Of a stretch of 64,000 bases of DNA, positions 25,250 to 38,400 are shown piece by piece; the first letter of the stretch is position 1, and each line of letters opens with the position of its first letter. Made by a program: the position numbers and the translations under genes. The notes under the pieces were generated by a model. That model was not told where the DNA came from, did not search any database, and saw only the letters and a program-made list of their open reading frames with translations. The stretch lies in assembly GCA_023053545.1 (NCBI GenBank), contig JAKZAN010000060.1:1-64000 (forward strand). The letters are read 5' to 3'. Origin of the DNA: Lepidurus packardi. Lineage: Eukaryota > Arthropoda > Branchiopoda > Notostraca > Triopsidae.

Positions 25250-26840
25250 CAGTAATTGATTAATGAAGTCAGTAATTCATGAATGAAGTCAGTAATTGAT
25301 GAATGAAGTCAGTAATTCATGAATGAAGTCAGTAATTGATGAATGAAGTCAGTAATTCATGAATGAAGTCAGTAATTGATGAATGAAGTCAGTAATTCAT
25401 GAATGAAGTCAGTAATTGATGAATGAAGTCAGTAATTCATGAATGAAGTCAGTAATTGATGAATGAAGTCAGTAATTCATGAATGAAGTCAGTAATTGAT
25501 GAATGAAGTCAGTAATTCATGAATGAAGTCAGTAATTGATGAATGAAGTCAGTAATTCATGAATGAAGTCAGTAATTGATGAATGAAGTCAGTAATTGAT
25601 GAATGAAGTCAGTAATTCATGAATGAAGTCAGTAATTCATGAATGAAGTCAGTAATTCATGAATGAAGTCAGTAATTCATGAATGAAGTCAGTAATTCAT
25701 GAATGAAGTCAGTAATTCATGAATGAAGTCAGTAATTCATGAATGAAGTCAGTAATTCATGAATGAAGTCAGTAATTCATGAATGAAGTCAGTAATTCAT
25801 GAATGAAGTCAGTAATTCATGAATGAAGTCAGTAATTCATGAATGAAGTCAGTAATTCATGAATGAAGTCAGTAATTCATGAATGAAGTCAGTAATTCAT
25901 GAATGAAGTCAGTAATTCATGAATGAAGTCAGTAATTCATGAATGAAGTCAGTAATTCATGAATGAAGTCAGTAATTCATGAATGAAGTCAGTAATTCAT
26001 GAATGAAGTCAGTAATTCATGAATGAAGTCAGTAATTCATGAATGAAGTCAGTAATTCATGAATGAAGTCAGTAATTCATGAATGAAGTCAGTAATTCAT
26101 GAATGAAGTCAGTAATTCAAGAATTAAGTCAGTAATTCATGAATGAAGTCAATAATTCATGAATTAAGTCAGTAGTTCATGAATGAAGTCAGTAATTCAT
26201 GAATGAAGTCAGTAATTCATGAATGAAGTCAGTAATTCATGAATGAAGTCAGTAATTCATGAATGAAGTCAGTAATTCATGAATGAAGTCAGTAATTCAT
26301 GAATGAAGTCAGTAATTCATGAATGAAGTCAGTAATTCATGAATGAAGTCAGTAATTCATGAATGAAGTCAGTAATTCATGAATGAAGTCAGTAATTCAT
26401 GAATGAAGTCAGTAATTCATGAATGAAGTCAGTAATTCATGAATGAAGTCAATAATTCATGAATTAAGTCAGTAGTTCATGAATGAAGTCAGTAATTCAT
26501 GAATGAAGTCAGTAATTCATGAATGAAGTCAGTAATTCATGAATGAAGTCAGTAATTCATGAATGAAGTCAGTAATTCATGAATGAAGTCAGTAATTCAT
26601 GAATGAAGTCAGTAATTCATGAATGAAGTCAGTAATTCATGAATGAAGTCAGTAATTCATGAATGAAGTCAGTAATTCATGAATGAAGTCAGTAATTCAT
26701 GAATGAAGTCAGTAATTCATGAATGAAGTCAGTAATTCATGAATGAAGTCAGTAATTCATGAATGAAGTCAGTAATTCATGAATGAAGTCAGTAATTCAT
26801 GAATGAAGTCAGTAATTCATGAATGAAGTCAGTAATTCAT
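25250..26840. repeat. Satellite A, homogenised young block (about 79 units)
   Basis: A nearly perfect tandem run of the subtype monomer GTAATTCATGAATGAAGTCA (TGAATGAAG instead of TGAATTAAG). From about 25250 to 25600 it alternates strictly with GTAATTGATGAATGAAGTCA as a 40-bp dimer; from about 25600 onward it is a plain 20-bp monomer array. Two short interruptions carrying AATAATTCATGAATTAAGTC and AGTAGTTCATGAATGAAG lie at 26151 and 26451, exactly 300 bp apart (15 monomers). The uniformity contrasts sharply with both flanks and indicates recent local amplification by slippage or unequal exchange. Confidence 0.93.
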
Positions 26841-27790
26841 GAATTGAGTCATTAATTCAGGAATTAATCAGGAATTCATTAATTAAGTCAGTTATTCGTG
26901 AAATAAGTCAGTAATTCATGAATTAAGTCAGTAATTCATGAATTAAGTCAGTAATTCATAAACTTAGTGAGAAATTCATGAATTATGTGAGTAACTCATG
27001 AAAAAAGTCAGTAGTTCATGAATTAAGTCAGTATTTAATGAATTTAGTCAGTATTTCATGAATTAAGTCAGTTATTAGTTAACTAAGTATGTAATTCATA
27101 AATTAAGTCAGTAATTCATGAATTAAGTCAGTAATTCATGAATTAAGTCAGTAATTCATCAATTAAGTCTATAATTCATGAACTAAGTCAGTAATTCATG
27201 AATTAAGTCAGTAATTATGAATTAAGTCAGTAATTCAAGAATTAAGTCAGTAATTCATGAATTAAGTCAATAATTCATGAATTAAGTCAGTAGTTCATGA
27301 ATTAAGTCAGTAGTTCATGAATTAAGTCAGTAATTTATGTACTAAGTCCGTAGTTATTTAAATAAGTCAGTAATTTATGATTCAATTAATTAATTCATGA
27401 AATAAGTCAGTAATTCATGAATTAAGTCAATAGTTCATGAATTAAGTCAGAAATGCATGAATTTAGTGAGTAATTCGTGAATTAAGTAAGTAGTTCATCC
27501 GTATTTATTTAAATAAGTCAGTAATTTATGATTCAATTCATTAATTCATGAACTATTTCAGTTACTCATTATTTAAGTCAGGAATTCATGAATTAAGTCA
27601 GTAATTCATGAATTAAGTCAGTAATTCATGAATTAAGTCAGTAATTCATGAATTAAATCAGTAATTTGTTAATTAAATCATTAATTCATGAATTCATGCA
27701 TGAATTCATTAAGTCAGTAATTCATGAATTAAGTCCGTAGTTATTTAATTAAGTCAGTAATTTATGAATTAAGTAATTATTTCATGAATT
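26841..27790. repeat. Satellite A, degenerate right edge
   Basis: The last 950 bp of satellite A are poorly conserved, with unit variants such as AAACTTAGTGAGAAATTC and AACTCATGAAAAAAGTC and a diverged GTCCGTAGTTATTT marker near 27347. This is the decay expected at the edge of an array. The final recognisable monomer ends ATTTCATGAATT at 27790, and satellite B begins at the next base. Confidence 0.9.
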
Positions 27791-30700
27791 ACACAGGTCT
27801 AAACTGGTTTAAGCTAGTTTATAAACTGGTTTATACCGGTGTAAACAGGTCTAAACTGGTTCTAAATGATATAAACTGGTTTACACAGGTCTAAACTGGT
27901 TCAAACTGGTTTATACTAGTTCAAACTGGTTTATATTTTTTTAACAGGTCTAAGCTAGCTTAAGCTAGTTCATAAACTGGTTTAAACCGTTTTTAACTGG
28001 CTTAAACTGGTTTAAACTAGGCCTAAACAGGTCTAAACTGGTTTAAACTAGTTTATTAACTGTTTTACACTGGTTTAAACTTGTTTATACTAGTTCAAAC
28101 TGGTTTAAACTGGCTTACACAGGTCTAAAATGGTTTAAGACAGTTTGTAAACTGGTTTATACCGGTGTAAACAGGTCTTAACTGGTTCTAAATTGTATAA
28201 ACTGGTTTACACAGGTCTAAACTGGTTTAAACTGGTTTATACTAGTTCAAACTGGTTTAAATTTTTTTTAACAGGTCTAAGCTTGTTTAAGCTAGTTTAT
28301 GAACTGGTTTAAACCGTTTTTAACTGGTTTAAACTGGTTTAAAAAAGGCCTGTAAAGGTCTAAACTGGTTTAAACTAGTTTATTAACTGTTTTACACTGG
28401 TTTAACCTGGTTTATACTAGTTCAAACTGGTTTAAACTGGTTTACATAGGTCTAAACTGGTTTAAGCTAGTTTATAAACTGGTTTATACCGGTGTAAACA
28501 GGTCTAAACTGGTTCTAAATGGTATAAACTGGTTTACACAGGTCTAAACTGGTTTAAACTGCTTTATACTAGTTCAAACTGGTTTAAGCGGGTTAAAACT
28601 GGCTTGATCTGGTTTAAACTGGTCAAAACCAGATTATAAACTGGTTTATACCGGTGTAAACAGGTCTAAACTGGTTTTAACTGGTATAAACTGGTTTACA
28701 AAGGCTTAAACTGGTTTATACTAGTTCAAACTGGTTGAAATTTTTTTAACAGGTCTAAACTTTTTTTAACTAGTTTATAAACTGGTTTAAAACGTTTTTA
28801 ACTGGCTTAAACTGGCTTAAACTGGTTTAAACCAGGCCTAAACAGGTCTTAACTGGTTTAAACTAGTTTATTAACTGTTTTACACTGGTTTAAACTTGTT
28901 TATACTAGTTCAAACTGGTTTAAACTGGTTTACACAGGTCTAAACTGGTTTAAGCGAGTTCATAAACTGGTTTATACCGGTGTAAACAGGTCTAAACTGG
29001 TTCAAAATGGCATAAACTGGTTTACACAGGTCTAAACTGGTTTATACTAGTTCAAACTGGTTTAGACTGGTCTACTCATGTCAAAACATGAGTTTACTTA
29101 TGTCTAAACTGGTTTAAGGTAGTTTATAGACTGGTTTATACTAGTTCAAACTGGTTTAAACCGGTTAAAACTGGCTTAAACTGGTTTAAACTGGTCAAAA
29201 CTAGATTATAAACTGGTTTATACCGGTGTAAACAGGTCTAAACTGGTTTTAACTGGTATAAACTGGTTTACACAGGTCTAAACTGGTTTAAACTGGTTTA
29301 TACTAGTTCAAACTGGTTGACATTTTTTTAACAGGTCTAAACTGGTTTAAACTAGTTTATTAACTGTGTTACACTGGTTTAAACTTGTTTATACTAGTTC
29401 AAACTGGTTTAAACTGGTTTACACAGGTCTAAACTGTTTTAAGTTAGTTTATAAACTGGTTTACACCGGTGTAAACAGGTCCAAACTGGTTCTAAATGGT
29501 ATAAACTGGTTTACACAGGTCTAAACTGGTGTAAACTGGTTTATACTAGTTCAAACTGGTTTAAACCAGTTAAAACTGGATTAATCTGGTTTAAACTGGT
29601 CAAAACTAGATTATAAACTGGTTTATACCGGTGTAAACAGGTCTAAACTGGTTTTAACTGGTATAAACTGGTTTACACAGGTCTAAACTGGTTTAAACTG
29701 GTTGATACTAGTTCAAACTGGTTGAAATTTTTTTAACAGGTCTAAACTTGTTCAAACTAGTTTATAAACTGGTTTAAAACGTTTTTAACTGGCTTAAACT
29801 GGTTTAAACCAGGCCTAAACAGGTCTAAACTGGTTTAAACTAGTTTATTAACTGTTTTAAACTGGTTTAAACTTGTTTATACTAGTTCAAACTGGTTTAA
29901 ACTGGTTTACACAGGTCTAAACTGGTTTAAGCGAGTTCATAAACTGGTTTATACCGGTGTAAACAGGTCTAAACTGGTTTAAGCTAGTTCATAAACTGGT
30001 TTATACCGGTGTAAACAGGTCTAAACTGGTTTTAACTGGTATAAACTAGTTCAAACTGGTTTAAATTTTTTTAACAGGTCTAAACTGGTTTAAACTGGTT
30101 TATACTAGTTCAAACTGGTTTAAGCCGGTTAAAACTGGCTTAATCTGGTTTAAACTGGTCAAAACCAGATTATAAACTGGTTTATACCGGTGTAAACAGG
30201 TCTAAACTGGTTTTAACTGGTATAAACTGGTTTACAAAGGTTTAAACTGGTTTATACTAGTTCAAACTGGTTGAAATTTTTTTAACAGGTCTAAACTTGT
30301 TTTAACTAGTTTATAAACTGGTTTAAAACGTTTTTAACTGGCTTAAACTGGCTTAAACTGGTTTAAACCAGGCCTAAACAGGTCTTAACTGGTTTAAACT
30401 AGTTTATTAACTGTTTTACACTGGTTTAAACTTGTTTATACTAGTTCAAACTGTTTTAAAATGGTTTACACAGGTCTAAACTGGTTTAAGCGAGTTCATA
30501 AACTGGTTTATACCGGTGTAAACAGGTCTAAACTGGTTCAAAATGGCATAAACTGGTTTACACAGGTCTAAACTGGTTTATACTAGTTCAAACTGGTTTA
30601 GACTGGTCTACTCATGTCAAAACTGGTTTACTTATGTCTAAACTGGTTTAAGGTAGTTTATAGACTGGTTTATACTAGTTCAAACTGGTTTAAACCGGTT

Positions 30701-33700
30701 AAAACTGGCTTAAACTGGTTTAAACTGGTCAAAACTAGATTATAAACTGGTTTATACCGGTGTAAACAGGTCTAAACTGGTTTTAACTGGTATAAACTGG
30801 TTTACACAGGTCTAAACTGGTTTAAACTGGTTTATACTAGTTCAAACTGGTTGAAATTTTTTTAACAGGTCTAAACTGGTTTAAACTAGTTTATTAACTG
30901 TGTTACACTGGTTTAAACTTGTTTATACTAGTTCAAACTGGTTTAAACTGGTTTACACAGGTCTAAACTGGTTTAAGCTAGTTTATAAACTGGTTTACAC
31001 CGGTGTAAACAGGTCCAAACTGGTTCTAAATGGTATAAACTGGTTTACACAGGTCTAAACTGGTGTAAACTGGTTTATACAAGTTCAAACTGGTTTAAAT
31101 TTTTTTAACAGGTCTAAGCTTGTTTAAGCTAGTTTATAAATTGGTTTAAACCGTTTTTAACTGGCTTAAACTGGTTTAAACCAGGCCTAAAAAGGTCTAA
31201 ACTGGTTTAAACTAGTTTATTAACTGTTTTACACTGGTTTAACCTGGTTTATACTAGTTCAAACTGGTTTAAACTGGTCTACTCATGTCTAAACTGGTTT
31301 ACTCATGTCTAAACTGGTTTAACGTAGTTTATAAACTGGTTTATAATAGTTCAAACTGGTTTAAACCGGTTAAAACTGGCTTAGTCTGGTTTAAACTGGT
31401 TAAAACTAGATTATAAACTGGTTTATACCGGTGTAAACAGGTCTAAACTTGTTTTAACTGTTATAAACTAGTTCAAACTGGTTTAAATTTTTTTAACAGG
31501 TCTAAACTGGTTTAAACTAGTTTATTAACTGTGTTACACTGGTTTAAACTTGTTTATACTAGTTCAAACTGGTTTAAACTGGTTTACACAGGTCTAAACT
31601 GGTTTAAGCTAGTTTATAAACTGGTTTATACCGGTGTAAACAGGTCTAAACTGGTTCTAAATGGTATAAACTGGTTTACACAGGTCTAAACTGGTTTAAA
31701 CTGGTTTATACTAGTTCAAACTGGTTTAAGCCGGTTAAAACTGGCTTAATCTGGTTTAAACTGGTCAAAACCAGATTATAAACTGGTTTATACCGGTGTA
31801 AACAGGTCTAAACTGGTTTTAACTGGTATAAACTGGTTTACAAAGGTTTAAACTGGTTTATACTAGTTCAAACTGGTTGAAATTTTTTTAACAGGTCTAA
31901 ACTTGTTTTAACTAGTTTATAAACTGGTTTAAAACGTTTTTAACTGGCTTAAACTGGCTTAAACTGGTTTAAACCAGGCCTAAACAGGTCTTAACTGGTT
32001 TAAACTAGTTTATTAACTGTTTTACACTGGTTTAAACTTGTTTATACTAGTTCAAACTGGTTTAAACTGGTTTACACAGGTCTAAACTGGTTTAAGCTAG
32101 TTTATAAACTGGTTTAAACTAAATGGTATAAACTGGTTTACACAGGTCTAAACTGGTTTATACTGGTTTATACAAGTTCAAACTGGTTTAAATTTTTTTA
32201 ACAGGTCTAAGCTTGTTTAAGCTAGTTTATAAATTGGTTTAAACCGTTTTTAACTGGCTTAAACTGGTTTAAACCAGGCCTAAAAAGGTCTAAACTGGTT
32301 TAAACCGTTTTTAACTGGTTTAAACTTTTTTAAACCAGGCCTAAAAAGGTCTAAACTGGTTTAAACTAGTTTATTAACTGTTTTACACTGGTTTAACCTG
32401 GTTTATACTAGTTCAAACTGGTTTAAACTGGTCTACTCATGTCTAAACTGGTGTACTCATGTCTAAACTGGTTTAACGTAGTTTATAAACTGGTTTAACG
32501 TAGTTTATAAACTGGTTTATACTAGTTCAAACTGGTTTAAACCGGTTAAAACTGGCTTAATCTGGTTTAAACTGGTCAAGACCAGATTATAAACTGGTTT
32601 ATACCGGTGTAAACAGGTCTAAACTGGTTTTAACTGGTATAAACTAGTTCAAACTGGTTTAAATTTTTTTAACAGGTCTAAACTGGTTTAAACTAGTTTA
32701 TTAACTGTGTTACACTGGTTTAAACTTGTTTATACTAGTTCAAACTGGTTTAAACTGGTTTACACAGGTCTAAACTGGTTTAAGCTAGTTTATAAACTGG
32801 TTTACACCGGTGTAAACAGGTCCAAACTGGTTCTAAGTGGTATAAACTGGTTTACACAGGTCTAAACTGGTGTAAACTGGTTTATACTAGTTCAAACTGG
32901 TTTAAACCGGTTAGAACTGGCTTAATCTGGTTAAAACTGGTCAAAACTAGATTATAAACTGGTTTATACCGGTGTAAACAGGTCTCAACTGGTTTTAACT
33001 GGTATAAACTGGTTTACACAGGTCTAAACTGGTTTAAACTGGTTGATACTAGTTCAAACTGGTTGAAATTTTTTTAACAGGTCTAAACTTGTTCAAACTA
33101 GTTTATAAACTGGTTTAAAACGTTTTTAACTGGCTTAAACTGGTTTAAACCAGGCCTAAACAGGTCTAAACTGGTTTAAACTAGTTTATTAACTGTTTTA
33201 CACTGGTTTAAGCTTGTTTATACTAGTTCTAACTGGTTTAAACTGGTTTACACAGGTCTAAACTGGTTTAAGCGAGTTCATAAACTGGTTTATACCGGTG
33301 TAAACAGGTCTAAACTGGTTTAAGCTAGTTCATAAACTGGTTTATACCGGTGTAAACAGGTCTAAACTGGTTCTAAATGGTATAAACTGGTTTACACAGG
33401 TCTAAACTGGTTTATACTGGTTTATACTAGTTCAAACTGGTTTAAATTTTTTTTAACAGGTCTAAGCTTGTTTAAGCTAGTTTATAAACTGGTTTAAACC
33501 GTTTTTAACTGGCTTAAACTGGTTTAAACCAGGCCTAAAAAGGTCTAAACTGGTTTAAACTAGTTTATTAACTGTTTTACACTGGTTTAACCTGGTTTAT
33601 ACTAGTTCAAACTGGTTTAAACCGGTTAAAACTGGCTTAATCTGGTTTAAACTGGTTAAAACTAGATTATAAACTGGTTTATACCGGTGTAAACAGGTCT

Positions 33701-35107
33701 AAACTGGTTTTAACTGGTATAAACTAGTTCAAACTGGTTTAAATATTTTTAACAGGTCTAAACTGGTTTAAACTACTTTATTAACTGTGTTACACTGGTT
33801 TAAACTTGTTTATACTAGTTCAAACTGGTTTAAACTGGTTTACACAGGTCTAAACTGGTTTAAGCTAGTTTATAAACTGGTTTATACCGGTGTAAACAGG
33901 TCTAAACTGGTTCTAAATGGTATAAACTGGTTTACACAGGTCTAAACTGGTTTAAACTGGTTTATACTAGTTCAAACTGGCTTAAGCCGGTTAAAACTGG
34001 CTTAATCTGGTTTAAACTGGTCAAAACCAGATTATAAACTGATTTATACCGGTGTAAACAGGTCTAAACTGGTTTTAACTGGTATAAACTGGTTTACAAA
34101 GGTTTAAACTGGTTTACAAAGGTTTAAACTGGTTTACAAAGGTTTAAACTGGTTTATACTAGTTCAAACTGGTTGAAATTTTTTTAACAGGTCTAAACTT
34201 GTTCAAACTAGTTAATAAACTGGTTTAAAACGTTTTTAACTGGCTTAAACTGGTTTAAACCAGGCCTAAACAGGTCTAAGCTGGTTTAAACTAGATTATT
34301 AACTGTTTTACACTGGTTTAAACTTGTTTATACTAGTTCAAACTGGTTTAAACTTTTTTACACAGGTCTAAACTGGTTTAAGCGAGTTCATAAACTGGTT
34401 TATACCGGTGTAAACAGGTCTAAACTGGTTCTAAATGGTATAAACTGGTTTACACAGGTCTAAACTGGTTTATACTGGTTTATACAAGTTCAAACTGGTT
34501 TAAATTTTTTTAACAGGTCTAAGCTTGTTTAAGCTAGTTTATAAATTGGTTTAAACCGTTTTTAACTGGCTTAAACTGGTTTAAACCAGGCCTAAAAAGG
34601 TCTAAACTGGTTTAAACCGTTTTTAACTGGCTTAAACTGGTTTAAACCAGGCCTAAAAAGGTCTAAACTGGTTTAAACTAGTTTATTAACTGTTTTACAC
34701 TGGTTTAACCTGGTTTATACTAGTTCAAACTGGTTTAAACTGGTCTACTCATGTCTAAACTGGTTTACTCATGTCTAAACTGGTTTAACGTAGTTTATAA
34801 ACTGGTTTACCGTAGTTTATAAACTGGTTTATACTAGTTCAAACTGGTTTAAACCGGTTAAGACTGGCTTAATCTTGTTTAAACTGGTTAAAACTAGATT
34901 ATAAACTGGTTTATACCGGTGTAAACAGGTCTAAACTGGTTTTAACTGGTATAAACTAGTTCAAACTGGTTTAAATTTTTTTAACAGGTCTAAACTGGTT
35001 TAAACTACTTTATTAACTGTGTTACACTGGTTTAAACTTGTTTATACTAGTTCAAACTGGTTTAAACTGGTTTACACAGGTCTAAACTGGTTTAAGCTAG
35101 TTTATAA
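27791..35107. repeat. Satellite B, block 1 (10-bp period)
   Basis: Tandem array with a basal 10-bp period, core TAAACTGGTT. Variants include TATACCGGTG, TAAACAGGTC, TACACAGGTC, TATACTAGTT, CAAACTGGTT, TTAACTGGTA and AAACCAGGCC, plus a recurring phase-breaking element GAAATTTTTTTAACAGG. Variants follow a fixed order, so the array is made of higher-order units. For instance, the stretch with AGCGAGTTCATAAACTGG, AATGGCATAAAC and GTCTACTCATGTCAAAAC recurs with an offset of about 1536 bp (28953 and 30489; 29071 and 30607). It shares no monomer with satellite A. Open frames are negligible. Confidence 0.96.
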
Positions 35108-35176
35108 CCAATCGGACCACGAAGCAATTATAATAGAAATATATGTCCATAAGGAATCAATTAAATCATGGATATG
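35108..35176 (+). pseudogene. LINE endonuclease C-terminal fragment
   Basis: Sixty-nine bases directly after satellite B. They read as the end of an APE-like endonuclease, with S-D-H followed by EAIIIEIYV, and continue to KSWI just before the LTR element. SDH is the last catalytic motif of this nuclease family (the histidine acts as general base). The rest of the endonuclease and ORF1 are missing because of 5' truncation. Confidence 0.8.
35171..35176 (+). other. Target-site duplication, left copy (GATATG)
   Basis: GATATG immediately precedes the 5' LTR and is repeated at 39639-39644 immediately after the 3' LTR. Six bases is within the range known for Gypsy integrases. Confidence 0.85.
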
Positions 35177-35289
35177 TGTTGTATCCTGAGTTTATATGTT
35201 GGTTAGAAATGCCTGGGGGTACTTTGGGAAAGGGACCCCAGGCATGAAATACAGGCAGTCGCAACTAAACTCTCGTCTCAACCACAACA
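35177..35289 (+). repeat. 5' LTR of the mag-type element
   Basis: A 113-bp LTR from TGTTGTATCC to CAACCACAACA. It is identical to 39526-39638 over its full length by direct reading. This is very short for Gypsy in general but usual for mag relatives. Confidence 0.95.
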
Positions 35290-35292
35290 TTC

Positions 35293-35310
35293 TGGCGACG
35301 AGGATCGGGA
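35293..35310 (+). other. Primer-binding site, tRNA-Ser type
   Basis: TGGCGACGAGGATCGGGA starts 3 bp after the 5' LTR. Its complement ends CTCGTCGCCA, consistent with a tRNA-Ser whose acceptor stem begins GACGAG. A tRNA-Ser primer is known for mag-type elements; the exact isoacceptor is an inference. Confidence 0.7.
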
Positions 35311-35486
35311 ATTTTTCCAAAAAAAAAAAAGGGCACAGTGACAGTGATTTCTACACATATACGGGAGAAGATACCTGTATAGGATCAATTAAAGCTGCCA
35401 TGTTGCCGTTTACACCTATGGAAACATTTCAGTACGACGAAGATCGGACGACCCTTGGTTCGAGATGGAGATAGTGGCTCAAAAGA

Positions 35487-38400
35487 ATGGACAACTTTTT
35501 AGTTGTCTGTGACATAAACAGCAAGGCAAGAAAGCTCGCAACCTTGCTGCATTATGCGGGCAAGAAGGTGCACGACGTATACAATAAGCTGGACATAAAA
35601 CCGGAGGAGGGCGAAGACACATACGCAGCAGCCAAACGGATGTTAACCGCACATTTTGATCCAAAAGAAAACGTGGTCTACAATCGGTACCTGTTCAGGA
35701 ATGTCAGGCAGCAACAGCAGGAAACGTTAGACGACTTGCACACAAGATTGGACCAGTTTGCAGCCGGATGCCGGTTCGGGGATGCCGAAGGGGAAATAAA
35801 ATCCCAAATAATTTTGGCATGCACGTCGGAGAAGCTTAAGTTAGAGGCGTTAACAAATCCTGAATGGTCGCTAACTACGCTGTTACAAAAAGGAAATGCA
35901 TATGAGCTGGTGCAGAAGCAAATGAAGGAGATGAAAGGCGCTGCGGTAGAAGAAGAAGTACAGATTAGCAAGCTGAAGACGGCGGACAGGCAAACACCGA
36001 GCAAGAAGTCGTGCACATTCTGTGGTAAGCCGTGGCACAGCAAGCTGCAGGACTGTCAAGCAAGAAAGGAGAGATGCCGGAAATGCAGCAAGATGGGTCA
36101 TTTTGCAAGAGTATGTAAAGCGAAAAAGAAGACCGTCCGAAATGTCCAGCCGTCGCAAGAAGAGGAAAACACCTCAAGCGCCACGGAACTTGTAAGTACG
36201 AATTCATGTACTAAAACTAAATACCCTGTGGTACGTGCGAAAGTCGGGGAAAGGGGCAGCGTAAGATTCCTGCTTGACACTGGAGCCGGTGTTACGATTA
36301 TAGACTCGTTAACCCACGTAACGCTGGGCAGCCCAAAGTTACAAAAAACGGCGAAGAAAATTTTCCCTTTCAAAACAAACCAGCCGCTAGCGATAAAAGG
36401 GAAGCTCAAAACACCAATTCGAATGGGAAAGTCTAAGTTAGCAACAATGGAAACCATATACGTTGTTGACGGAGAGGCAAGCTGCTTGCTGAGCGAACGT
36501 GCAGCAGCAGCGTTAGAGCTTGTCCAATATTCACCGTTCGTGACGCATGAAACTGTCAGGGCGGTGGGAAAACAACAGCCCCAAACAGGCAAATATGCTG
36601 GCTTCAAAGTAAAACTGCATATTGATCCGACGGTAACGCCTGTAGCACTTCCCCATAGACGGGTGCCTTTCCACCAGAGACCATTGGTAGAAAAGGAGCT
36701 AGAACGGCTAGAGCAGTTAGATATAATTGAAAAAGTAAAAGGAGCTACACCATGGGTTTCCCCTGTCGTCATAGTTCCAAAGAAGGATAGCGGTGAAATA
36801 CGACTATGTGTAGACATGCGGCTACCGAACCAGGCAATTGAGAGGGAACGACACGTAATCCCTACGTTAGACGATATACTGGCGGATATCAATGGGTCCA
36901 AAATATTCAGTGTAGTAGATTTAAATCAAGCCTATCATCAAATAGAGCTAGACGAAGAGTCAAGATATATAACCACTTTTACTACGCATGTGGGCCTGCG
37001 GCGTTACAAACGTTTGTTTTTCGGAGTAACCTCTGCGGCAGAGATCTTCCACAATATAATCAGGGAACTCCTACAGGGCATTCCAGGCGTCATAAACACA
37101 TCAGATGATATCCTAATACACGCGGGAAGCCGAAAAGAGCATGATGCAAGATATCAAGAAGTTCGAAGACGCTTGAAAGAAAAGAATTTGACGGTTAATG
37201 AAAAGAAATCTAAGATGGCGCAGTCAAAGGTGCGGTTTTATGGCTTAATTATTGGAGAAAACGGTATTGAACCGGACCCAAGAAAAATACAAGCGATCGG
37301 AAGTTTTGCAATACCAAAATCCAAAGCGGAGGTACGAAGCTTTCTAGGCATGACCACGTGGTGTGCTAGATTCATTCCGAAACATGCAGACATCTCGGAG
37401 CCACTGCGCAACTTAATAGCTGAGAAAAAGACCCCAGTCTTCAAATGGTCGAAAGAATGTGAGCAGTCTTTTCAGCAACTGAAGAAGGCGTTATCCAATG
37501 CTAAACAGCTAGCGTATTTTAACCCAGAAGGAAGTACGAACCTAATTGTGGATGCAAGTCCCATAGGGCTAGGGGCTGTATTAACGCAGACCAACTCGAA
37601 AGATCACCAAAGCATAATAGCTTTTGCCAGCAAAGCATTGAACGAAACAGAACAACGCTACTCCCAACTAGAAAGAGAAGCCCTAGCGATAATATGGGCA
37701 TGCGAACACTTCCGGATTTATCTGCTAGGGGCACATTTCTCTGTGACGACAGATCACAAACCGTTGTTAAGTATATTCAATAAGCCAACGGCTAAACTTT
37801 CAGCTAGGCTTGAAAGATGGATGTTGAGAAAGCAGCCGTTCAATTTTACCTTATTGTACCAACCGGGCAATGAGAACGCGGCCGATTTCCTATCAAGGAA
37901 CCCAAGCAAGGCGACACAGTGTAAGCAAGGAGCCGTAGGGGAGGGCTACATTAACTTTTTAGTTAAACAGGCAGTACCCACCCCGTTGACGAGAGACCAG
38001 ATTGCCGAAGAAACAAGAAATGACCCTGTTCTGGCGGCAGTGGCACAAGCAGTCCGAAAAGGGAAGAGATACGAGCTTAAAGTGAAGGAAACGAAAGCAT
38101 ACGCACAGATATTCGATGAACTGACCGTAACGAAGGACGGCATCATCATGAGGGCAACCAGGGTCTGCATACCGACAAGCCTACAAAGTGATGTACTCCG
38201 GGTAGCACACGAAGGCCACTTGGGGATATGCAAGACGAAGCAATTACTTAGAACAAAAGTATGGTTCCCGGGGATGGACCAACAGGTCGAGAAGATGATA
38301 AAGCAATGTGTACCATGCCTCGCGGCTACGAAAGCTCCCAAGCGAGAACCGCTACAGATGACCAAACTGCCAGACAAGCCATGGCAAGAAGTGAGCATAG

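Noticed and set aside
1-27790. CRISPR-like regular repeats
   Set aside because: Repeats are contiguous with no unique spacers, and the context is eukaryotic satellite with retroelements.
35196-35474. Short forward frame beginning in the 5' LTR
   Set aside because: Part of the LTR, leader and early coding portion of the mag-type element rather than an independent host gene.
36098-36901. 267-residue reverse-strand open frame, and other minus-strand frames in the 35.4-39.4 kb region
   Set aside because: They are antisense shadows of the gag-pol coding region, with no recognisable domain.
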